Assembly (NCBI GenBank): GCA_002786025.1
Contig: NHNW01000028.1
Span: 62,001-126,000, forward strand
DNA: 64,000 nt
Reading direction: 5' to 3'
Source: Zasmidium citrigriseum
Taxonomy: Eukaryota > Ascomycota > Dothideomycetes > Mycosphaerellales > Mycosphaerellaceae
Positions 21,519-29,986 of this stretch are shown piece after piece. The position numbers and the translations under genes are program-made. The notes under the pieces are model-generated. The model was not told the DNA's origin. It was given only the letters and a program-made list of their open reading frames with translations, and did no database searches. Positions within the stretch are counted from its first letter, which is position 1; each line of letters opens with the position of its first letter.

Positions 21519-22234
21519 ATGTATGTCTCTAATTCAACGGCTGGCCGAACACATTGGCTAATGATTTGATAAGGGAGGTACTACTTGGAATCACTGGCAA
21601 GGACTTCACCATTATCGCCGCATCCAAGGCCGCGATGCGAGGCGCAACCATCCTCAAGGTCACCGACGACAAGACCCGCCAGCTCAACAAGAGCACCCTC
21701 ATGGCGTACAGTGGAGAGGCTGGTGATACTGGTATGCTATCGAGAAGATGAGATCTCAAGATCACATGCTCACAATCAACAGTCCAGTTCGCCGAATACA
21801 TCCAGGCCAACGTCCAGCTCTACTCGATGCGCAACAGCACCGACCTGACCCCCTACGAGACCGCCTCCTTCGTCCGCAGCGAACTCGCCAAATCCCTACG
21901 ATCTCGATCCCCATACACCGTCAACCTCCTCCTCGGCGGCTTCGACCCCATCTCCGAGAAGCCCCAACTCTATTGGATTGACTACCTGGCCTCCTGCGCG
22001 CCCGTACCCTACGCCGCACACGGCTACGCGCAATACTACTGTCTGAGCACACTCGATAAGCACCACCACCCAGACATCAGCTTCGAGCAGGGGATGAAGA
22101 TCTTGAGGATGTGCACGGATGAGCTGAAGAGGCGTTTGCCAATTGATTTCAAGGGCGTGATTGTCAAGGTCGTGACGAAGGATGGCGTGCGGGAAGAGCC
22201 GTATGAGGATGACAAGCCGGTATATGCGCCTTGA
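21519..22234 (+). CDS. PRE1: 20S proteasome beta-type subunit (beta-4, PRE1-like)
   Basis: Exons 21519-21520, 21574-21731 and 21783-22234 give 203 residues, the expected length. The first exon supplies only A and T of the initiation codon: AT is followed by the donor GTATGT, and the acceptor at 21573 restores ATG GAG GTA, reading MEVLLGITGKDFTIIAASKA, the standard start of this subunit. Later blocks include TLMAYSGEAGDT, the VQFAEYIQANVQLYSMRN segment across the second intron, and NLLLGGFDP. It is a non-catalytic beta subunit of the core particle. The downstream ORF alone would lack a proper start. It is convergent with the CobW-family gene. Confidence 0.92.
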
Positions 22235-22508
22235 TCTGGGTGGTGGGATATGGATGCCATGAGCGCGAGGCGTTTGGGCGTTGAATGCATATGCAGCTGG
22301 AGTGCTGCAGTGGGACCGGGAAAGATGGGCGAGGCATGTATCATATGACAGAAATGAAGCCCTAAACCAGCCTTCATCTCCCTGGCTGCTGATTTCGCAG
22401 AGCCATGCTTCATTAATGACATTGATGGAGTTCGTAGACTGGGCTGAGAGACTGATGTCTCGTCTCATCAGCTTTGCTCTCCGGAACATGACCCGGGGAT
22501 CGATCTGC

Positions 22509-23594
22509 TTATTGCACCCTCTTGACCTCCAATTTCCCCTCGACACCGCCATCTAAAGCAATGAATTGCCCACTCTCGACCTTCTTCGTCCACTTATTGC
22601 TCTCGTACGGCGCCGTAAAGATGGACATACGCAAAGCAGGCGCCGCAAGACTATCCTTCTCTCCCTCACTCAGCGCCCACGTCCACCGCCCGAACGACCA
22701 GTTCAGGAGATACCTCGCCCTCTGCCCCGAAGGAGCATCAGGCACACTCGACCCATCCGAATTCTGCGGCGGCTCAGAAGCATACAACACAGCCTTAATC
22801 CTGTAAACCTCATCCTTCGGCGCCGCCTTCAAAAGCCCATCCAGCTTCTTCACATCAACCCCTTGCTCCGCCCCCTCAGCCCCCAAAGTCACAGACAAAC
22901 ACTCAATCTCCTGCTTATGTTCGTGATCATGATGATGCTTCCCCTCCTCCAACCACCCCCTCGCCAACCCACGATCAAACCCAAACAAAACATCCACACT
23001 AACCCACCCCCGATCACTCTTCACCTGCGGCGTCTCGACATCCAAATCCCCCAAACGATCCAGGAAATCATCCATAGCCCTCTCACTTAGTCCCTCCCAT
23101 TTATTCACAACGATGAGATCGGTCTGCTGCGCTTGCAATTTCGCCGTGAAGGATTTACTCGCGTAGCCGGACCAATTCTCCGCATCGATCACACTCACGA
23201 TCCCGTCGAGTTCATACCGTCCCGTCGCCCTCGCCAGCCGATTCACCTCCAGCACGAGCTTGAGCGGTTCTGCACTCCCGCTCGTTTCGATTATAATCCG
23301 GTCCGGGTGGGATTGGGTGTCCAGAGTGAAGAGGGCGTCTTCGATTTGGCCTACGTTGGTGCAGCAGATGCAGTCGCCGAGGAGTTCTTGGGTGGCTTTT
23401 AATTGGGCTGAGGAGGCGAGTTGGGAGTCGACTGCTACGTCGCCGATTTCGTTTTTGATCATTGCCAGGGTGTAATTTGGGTTTGTGGACTTCAGTTGCG
23501 GGAGGAGGTTTAGGAGGAGGGTTGTTTTGCCCGTACCGGTGAAGCCGGTTAGGATTGTTATGGGGATCCGGGACGAGGTCGTTGGGTTGGCCAT
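22509..23594 (-). CDS. CobW/COG0523 metallochaperone-type GTPase (ZNG1-like)
   Basis: A single exon of 361 residues from the ATG at 23594. It has the full COG0523 signature set: Walker A as GFTGTGKTT near the N-terminus, the metal-binding CxCC in LLGDCICCTN, a switch II-type ETSGSAEP block, and the guanine-specificity motif NKWE (NKxD-like). A His/Glu-rich loop KHHHDHEHKQEIE follows the G domain, as in metal-delivery members. The C-terminal CobW_C domain is present, with RYLLNWSFGRWTW. The family includes zinc transferases that activate methionine aminopeptidase under zinc limitation. Zinc is inferred, because other metals occur in the family. It is convergent with PRE1. Confidence 0.9.
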   Translation of the reverse strand: MANPTTSSRIPITILTGFTGTGKTTLLLNLLPQLKSTNPNYTLAMIKNEIGDVAVDSQLASSAQLKATQELLGDCICCTNVGQIEDALFTLDTQSHPDRIIIETSGSAEPLKLVLEVNRLARATGRYELDGIVSVIDAENWSGYASKSFTAKLQAQQTDLIVVNKWEGLSERAMDDFLDRLGDLDVETPQVKSDRGWVSVDVLFGFDRGLARGWLEEGKHHHDHEHKQEIECLSVTLGAEGAEQGVDVKKLDGLLKAAPKDEVYRIKAVLYASEPPQNSDGSSVPDAPSGQRARYLLNWSFGRWTWALSEGEKDSLAAPALRMSIFTAPYESNKWTKKVESGQFIALDGGVEGKLEVKRVQ

Positions 23595-24249
23595 CTTGGT
23601 GGTGTCTTGTCCTTCTCGTCGATTGTGAGGTTGTTGGAGGGTCGAAATCCGGTGTTGATCTCGTGTGATCAGAAGTTGTCGGCGGGGATTGAGTGTCCTC
23701 GATATTATCAAGGCTCCAACAGTAGGTTCTTCTTCTCTTGCTCGATCTCTATGTCTATCGATCTTTCTTGTATAATGTCTCAGATACTCATTTCAACACC
23801 CCGAACTTTTTGATATCCGACCTCGGGTGGATCCTTCCTCATCGACGCTAGCGTGGGAGTCAATCTCGACCTCTCTTCCAACTTTCTCTCCATCTCTGCA
23901 GCTCAATTTGAATGGCTCATATCGGGCCTATTGCTGCAGAGCGATATATTGCGGTGAAACGGCGTATCCGTTTCACTCGCCTCCCCATGTGCTGGCAAAT
24001 GCCAATCGTTGGACGCCATGAGGTCATTGCCAAGTGGTGGGCTGTGGCTGTACCTGCTGGTCCAAGACATGAGCTCCTGATTCAAGGCCGGCACGCGACA
24101 CAAGCGCTGGTCTAGGCCTATATCTTCTCCTCTTGTTCTCCTTTTGCTTCTTCACACTGACAACCAACTCACGAACAACAACAACAGCTAACCATCCTCC
24201 TCGACTACACATCCAACCAAGCCAAGAACCTCACTTCCAGCCCACAAAC
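23595..24249. other. Intergenic: upstream region and leader of the small hydrophilic gene
   Basis: A 655-base divergent interval. The last 100 bases are rich in CAA/ACA, typical of a fungal 5' leader. No gene is supported. Confidence 0.4.
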
Positions 24250-24685
24250 ATGGACTTCCTCAAGGAGAACGCAGCCAAGTTCACCGGCGGCAACAATGAG
24301 AGCTCCAACAACAACAACGAGCAGTCCTCCTCCAGCGGCGAGCAGAAGGAGAGCGGTGGCTTCCTCGGCGGCATCACCAACAAGATCAACAGCGCTGCTG
24401 GCGGCGGCAAGGAGAGCGAGAAGAACGAGGACTACTTGGATAAGGGTATGCCAATGCCTTGCATAACATGTGCAGAAGTTGTCATATGCTGATTTATTTA
24501 TTGCAGGCATCGACTACGTTCAAGAAAAGTTCATGGGCCAAGGACCTCAGGACAACGAGTCGGCTGTCGAGCAGGCCAAGGACGAGCAGATCTCCGACTT
24601 CATTCGTGGACAGTATAAGAGCATGTCGGGCAGTGATATGCCCATCAAGGACAAGCCTACGTCGCTCGACAAGTCGACTGACTAA
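24250..24685 (+). CDS. Small hydrophilic conserved fungal protein
   Basis: Exons 24250-24445 and 24507-24685 give 124 residues; the intron is 61 nt. The N-terminal half is Asn/Ser/Gly-rich and probably disordered. The C-terminal half contains the conserved block DYVQEKFMGQGPQDNESA followed by AKDEQISDFIRGQYK. I know this block from small fungal proteins often annotated loosely as stress or DNA-damage responsive, but I cannot confirm that. There is no signal peptide and no membrane segment. The CA-rich leader and strong start context suggest high expression. Its function is unknown. Confidence 0.8.
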
Positions 24686-24941
24686 GGGAGTGCTCATGGA
24701 AAGAATGGCACATGAGAAGGTGAACACGAGGCATATGGGCAGCAGCCAGGTGCTGCGACGGTGTTGTATGATCGAGCTATGATGCTCTAGCTACCAATAC
24801 AGGTAGCACAAATGATGGCGTGCGTCCACCTGATATCCTCTTTCCATGGACCTCGCAGTCGAAGACTCTTCCGGACAGCAGAAGCTCTCATTGCGTCCAC
24901 CTCACTTTCTGCCTTCCACTCGCAAGTTCTCGCTGGCCCGT

Positions 24942-25503
24942 TCACTCCAACCGATATAGTGTTATTTTTGCATCCTCAGAAACGTCCAGCTGGAAAGAAA
25001 TGGTTAGTCATATTCCTTGAGAAAGTCCGTGCAACCCTCCAACTTACCGACCGCATCGTCTCGACAGCATGCTCGCCATTCGCCGGCACCACCTTCAAGA
25101 ACGCCAACTTCGATTGTCGGATTTCCAGCTGCTGGTCCTTGACCTTGACCCCGGAAGCCTTCTCAATCGCCTTGGCCAGAGCGAAGACCGTCGTGTCGCT
25201 GCTCACACGAAAGAGGCTCTCGAAGACATCCTCATCTTTCACGCGCACGTCGAAGTGTTGTGCCAACGGCGAAGGAACCACGATGGGTGCTCCTCGGTTG
25301 GACTGCCATAGCGTGTGGCAGATGCTGTGTATAGTGTCCTTGGCAACGTCTTGGAAGCTGTCGGCCTGGAAGAGCTCGATTAGGGCTGCCCTTGGGAGCT
25401 CGACGGTGACGGTGATATTTGCTGAGGGCTCGTTTGAATGCTCGCTGCTGGTGGTCGTGGTGCTGCGGCGCCGACGCTTTGAGGCTGAAGTGTGGGTCGC
25501 CAT
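24942..25503 (-). CDS. Ubiquitin-fold protein UBL-3 (array member 1)
   Basis: Exons 25503-25048 and 24989-24942 give 167 residues. After a basic, nuclear-signal-like SKRRRRS stretch comes the family arm ITVTVELPRAALIELF, then APIVVPSPLAQHFDVRV, which begins the beta-grasp domain. The helix TTVFALAKAIEKASGVKV and the last strand TMRS|LDVSEDAKITLYRLE match ubiquitin's helix and final strands. The phase-0 intron falls after TMRS. The protein ends in Leu-Glu, with no Gly-Gly. The upstream frame has no ATG before 25503. It is the last of five head-to-tail genes on the minus strand. Confidence 0.82.
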
Positions 25504-25800
25504 GCCGTTCGTTGTTGCGTGTTGTGTTCTTCGTCTCTTGTTGTTTTGCACAGAGGTAAGGTGGCGGATGGAGAGGAAAGTGTTACTTACTTGTAAACAC
25601 ACGCCGCTAGGTATGGTTGCAATTGCCAACCTCAAATTGCTCTGTCTGCGGGCAAGAGCTCAGCGGCATGTGAAAGTCACTCGTGTTCGAGGTCTGTAAC
25701 GCTCCCTGCTTTCTGCAGTCTACACTCGGTCATACTATAGCGACTGACAACTCCTAGCCTGACTTCGAGTCGCCCTTCCTTAGCTCATGGCTCTCCAGCC

Positions 25801-26398
25801 TCACTGATTGTATTCGCCATCTGTATCAAGCTCCGTCTCGTCCCCATCAGGCTGATCCGTCGTCCTGGTCAGAAAAATGATCTCCCCGCCACGAAGACCC
25901 AACTGAAAATCTCGTCAGCGAGTAACAAATTCGATTGGGAGGCGTCCTACTCACCGAACCCATCGTCCTCGTCGCACTCTCAACCCCCGCCGGTTTGAAC
26001 AAGATCCTGCCCTGCCTCATCGTATTCGACCTCCTCTTATTCGGCATCAACAGCATCTGCTCACTCTTCTTCGCCCCCGTCGCCTGCTCAACCGCACACG
26101 CCAGATCATACACCGTATTCTGCGTATTGACAAGAAAGTTGTGTTTCCAGGACGTCCCGTCTTTGTGGTCGTACTCGACGAAGACCTCGAAGTAGTCGAC
26201 TAAGGATGAGCGGACGGGGATCGGAAGGCCATTGTCGACGATGTCGACTGCGATGGACTGGAGCGTTCTGGCGGCGATTCTGCCCGGGTTTGCGATCATG
26301 ACTTCGAGGGCTTTGGTGTTGATGGCGACGGTTACGGTTGTTGTGTGGTCGGCTATTGGAGCGGATTGGTATGGGAGGCGGCGTTTTTGGATGGGCAT
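25801..26398 (-). CDS. Ubiquitin-fold protein UBL-4 (array member 2)
   Basis: Exons 26398-25955 and 25902-25801 give 181 residues; the intron is 52 nt and phase 0. The first ATG in frame is at 26398. The arm reads TVTVAINTKALEVMI, then LPIPVRSSLVDYFEVFV opens the ubiquitin-like domain. The helix is NTVYDLACAVEQATGAKK, and the final strand TMGS|LGLRGGEIIFLTRT spans the intron. A 20-residue acidic tail follows. There is no Gly-Gly end. Sequence identity to its neighbours is low, but the order of elements and the intron position are the same. Confidence 0.82.
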
Positions 26399-26680
26399 GG
26401 TGGGTGGTTGTTGATGTTCTGCTGATGTGTTGCTTTGGATGGAGATGTTGTTTGAGAGATTGTGACGAGAGGGTGTGTCTTGCTGGAAGGGACTCGACAC
26501 TGCGAAGAGGGCAAGGAAGGCGAAGGTCTGGGTATCGTCACTTCCATTTTCTCGCTGCTACTCAGATCTCGGCAAAAGGCTCTGTGTCTGGGATGCTGTT
26601 GACTCTCATGCACACAGCTATACGACGTTCTTTCATCTTCTGTGACTTCCAGAGACTGGAGCTTTCTTGTTCCTCATCGT

Positions 26681-27229
26681 CTAGCAGGCCTTCGAATCAT
26701 CCTCCCCGGAAGGAGCCTCTCGCACACGGAAGTTGCTCATGTTCTCCACGCCAATCTGAAAATCATATCAGCAAAGCCCAAGCGCAGCACAGTGAATCTC
26801 GAGACTTACTTCCGACAAGGTCAGCGCCGCAACTTCGCCACGATCAGGAAAGTACTTCCGCCACCGCAATCGCGCCCTGTTCTCTCCCGAGAGCTCGAAA
26901 GTGCCGACACTGATCTTCTGGTTCTCAATCTTCAAGCCCCAAGTAGTCTCGATAGCCTTTGCTAAGTCGTGGATGGTGTGGTGCTTGGTGACGAGGAAGC
27001 TGCGGTCGCCGCTCGGATGGTCGACGAAGATGGTGAAGTGTGGCGCCGAAGACTGCTGCACCACAATTGGAGGGACGGTGACATCCTGGAGGGTGATTTC
27101 ATAGTCGGCGGCGGTTGCCTCTTTCTCCTCGTTTCTCAAGTTCTCGATGTGGTCGTCCAGGACTTTGGTCGGGATGTTGACGACCACCTGGGTGTAGCGT
27201 GGACGCTGGGCCTGGCCGGTGTCCGCCAT
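26681..27229 (-). CDS. Ubiquitin-fold protein UBL-5 (array member 3)
   Basis: Exons 27229-26810 and 26755-26681 give 164 residues; the intron is 54 nt and phase 0. The arm TQVVVNIPTKVLDDHIE is followed by an acidic stretch, then VPPIVVQQSSAPHFTIFV. The helix HTIHDLAKAIETTWGLKIE closely matches the other members. The end of the fold, ALTLSE|IGVENMSNFRV, aligns with ubiquitin TLSDYNIQKESTLHLV. The tail is short and polar and ends in Cys. No conjugation motif is present. Confidence 0.82.
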
Positions 27230-27440
27230 GTTTTGCGACAGGTCGTCAGTGTAGTGTGGTGTTGTGTTGAAAGCGAAAAGGCGACGACAAAGTTCGGCCA
27301 AGGAAAACAGCCGAGCTTGGTGTGGTCAGTGCGCAAGCATGTGAAAGTTGACAAACGCAAGTTGGTGGCTCGACCCATCACCTTGATTCTTCCCGTATCT
27401 AATCCTCACCACTCGAGCTGATGATACCATTCATTCTTAC

Positions 27441-28038
27441 TTAGACGTCTCCATCGGTCTGTTCTGAGCATGGTGACGCCGGGCGCTTTCTCTTCCGGCT
27501 ACGGACCCCGGGGGGAAGGACCTTGTCAGTCAACGTGAAGGTCGCTTCTTCACGAACGCCCAGCTGACCAATTATTAGCAATGGGAATGCCAGGCCCAGG
27601 TTGTAGAAAACTCACCGACTGCATCGTCCGCACGGCGTTTTCAACATCTGCCGGCTTGCAGTACTCCAATCGGTCTTCTCCTTGAGGCACACCAAGATAC
27701 TGCCGGTCGATACAAACTCCCATCACCTCCTCGATGACTTTTGCTAGGTCGTAGAGGGTGTGCTGACCGGTGAGGATGAACGCACGGCTCTGGTCTCTGC
27801 GTGGGCCATCGTCGTTTGACACGTAGATCTTGAAGCTCTTTGCCGACGAGAGAGGCACAGGGATTGGAGCTGTCGACCATTCGATGCACTCTGCGATCTG
27901 CTGAACGCTTGACCAAGATGCACCATCTAGGCCGTTCTCGACAATGTCGTACACCTTCTGGCGTGGCGCGTTGAATGTGATGGTGATCGGCTCCCAGCCT
28001 CTCAGATGATGAGGTATCTCATCGTCCTTGTCTTCCAT
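27441..28038 (-). CDS. Ubiquitin-fold protein UBL-6 (array member 4)
   Basis: Exons 28038-27616 and 27563-27441 give 181 residues. The arm ITITFNAPRQKVYDIVENG precedes APIPVPLSSAKSFKIYV, the helix HTLYDLAKVIEEVMGVCID and the intron-split strand TMQS|LGVREEATFTL. The second exon continues into a basic tail with RSRKRKRP, a likely nuclear localisation signal, before an acidic end. The other members lack this long tail, so the part after the domain is evolving freely. The intron is 52 nt. Confidence 0.82.
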
Positions 28039-28175
28039 GGCGGACAATGTTTGGTGTGGTGTGCTTCTTTGTAAGTGTGTGAAAGAGGCAGAAGTGTGCT
28101 GAGGGCGGAATCTCGGCTGGACTGGATGATCGCTCCTTCACTTGAAGTGGACTTCTTTACTAGCGTACGATGCGC

Positions 28176-29343
28176 TCAATTGCATAGCCATTGAACAATA
28201 AGCCCAAGGCCTCTCGAAATCTCCTCTCCAAGCCCTCGACGGCCTTCTACACGCCGATATTCCTCTGGTTCTCTGGGCTTCTGGCTTTGAGAAGGAATTT
28301 CTCCTCGAGGCTCCGCCTCCAATTCTCTGGTTTTCGGCCTTTGAAAAAGAAGAGGCTCCCCCTCCACCTCATCGTTCACATCCTGCAAGATGAGCTGTAA
28401 TCCATGACCAATACCAATCTGTAGTTCCCATCAGCGAATTCCAACCATTAAGTCAACAACCTCGACTCACCTCGCTCATCGTCCTCGCAGCATCCTCCCC
28501 ATCCCTCGGACGCCGATACGTATACTTCTCAATCGAGCCCTTCTCGTTCGGAATCCCAATCATCTGATCTTCTGCAGCAATTCCCCAAGCTCTCTCAAGG
28601 GCCTTGGCAAGCTCAAACACCGTCGTGTTCCTGTTGACGAGGATGGACTCCTCCCACAAATCGTAATCGTCATCCAGGCCCAACACAACGACCTTGAAGT
28701 CCTACGTCGAGGCCCAAGGTGCAACACGGATGGGTTCCTTCTGCTTTGAAACATCACTGCAGACTTTGACGAAGCCTCCGTTGGCCCCATATTTCATGAT
28801 CTCCTGCAACGCCGTCATGGACAGCTCAAGAGTAACGGTGGTCTGAGGCCGCTCATCCACCTTTGCATTCTCTTCAGCCAGCATCGGCGTATCTTGTCCA
28901 TCGTTTCGAGCTATCTCCTTGCCCTTGCCATTCACCTCTTTTGACTCTTCATCAGACTCATCCACAGCGCCATCTCCCCCAACACCCTTATAAAAGTCCT
29001 TCGACATCTTCAACGTTTCAATCAAAATCTCGTTTCCCCTGATAGTGCCCGGCGAAGGTCCGTTGGCCCTTCTGACGTCGAAGTCGTGCCAGCTGAGGTC
29101 GGAAAGCTGGTGATCGGCGTTGATGTCTCTCTCTAATTGAGCGAGGTCCAGCGGCTGGCGATCGGCGTCGATGTCTGCATCTACATGGGCAGGATCCGGC
29201 GGTTGGAGAGGATTGGCGTTCGGGCCGTTGAGACTTGGAATGTCGGAGAGCTCGTTGTCGGCTTTGGCATTGGCGTCTGGGTCGCTGGGAGGCGAGATCT
29301 CGGAGAGCTCGATGTCGTTTTCGGCGTTGACGCTGTCGTCCAT
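28176..29343 (-). pseudogene. Ubiquitin-fold protein UBL-7 with an in-frame TAG (array member 5)
   Basis: The model is exon 29343-28471 and exon 28418-28176, about 370 codons, interrupted by TAG at 28702-28704. Reading continues in the same frame on both sides of the stop and keeps the family pattern: arm TTVTLELSMTALQEIM, EPIRVAPWAST before the stop, DFKVVV after it, helix TTVFELAKALERAWGI, then TMSE|IGIGHGLQLIL across the phase-0 intron. UBL-3 has Gln at the aligned place, so CAG to TAG by one C-to-T change is plausible. This member also has the longest N-terminal region (acidic, Asp/Ala-rich) and an 80-residue Glu/Arg-rich tail. It could be a pseudogene, a readthrough gene or an assembly error. 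Confidence 0.7.
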
Positions 29344-29986
29344 GTTGGCGATTGTGGTATTGGTGGTATAAATGCAGCGAAGGAAAATGATTGTGGTCTG
29401 AATGGATGTTGTGAGAAGAGAACAGTATAGTGGAAAGAAGAATGAAAGCCTTTCCTTGCGGCGCGAAGAAAGAGGGAAAGAGCCTCTGCCCGACATCCAG
29501 GGCAATCGCACTCAAACAGAGAAGGAATGACTTCAGAAGGAAAGAGCATATGAGACCCACCCACTCACCTCACTCACTCATCTCCAAGCGCTTCTTTACA
29601 CTCTCTCGACACGAATGTCATTTCCCCCCAATCTATGTACCCAGGCCTCCTCGCATACTAGGTATACATATGTACTCTTCCTCTCTACCAATGCCACCAT
29701 TAGCATTAGCATTAAAATCTCCGTCTCCTTCCCACCCTGTCCAAGAGAATACGAAAAGAAGAACCCTTCCCAATGAATCGCTATGCCAATGCAAGTATCT
29801 CGATGCGCCCAGCGCCGAAAAAAATGTACAGAACTCCGTTTGTTCTTGTGTCGTCGTATTCACATGTCCCGGGTCCCAGTACAGATATGTATATTTGGTG
29901 GCCCGGGCGTGTTTGCGCAATCATATCCAGAAGTTCGGGGCCATCCTGGTCGTGGTCCAGCACCGCCGTAAAGGAAATCTGCCGTC
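29344..29986. other. Intergenic: UBL-7 upstream region
   Basis: A 643-base interval between the UBL-7 ATG and the TBC gene stop. Several overlapping short frames exist in all directions, but none has protein-like features. Confidence 0.4.

Noticed and set aside
22566..23090. 174-codon plus-strand frame
   Set aside because: An Arg/Pro/Leu-rich antisense shadow of the CobW-family gene with no motif.
24942..29343. Array members as conjugated ubiquitin-like modifiers
   Set aside because: None has a C-terminal Gly-Gly or a cleavable tail after one, so attachment to other proteins is not supported.
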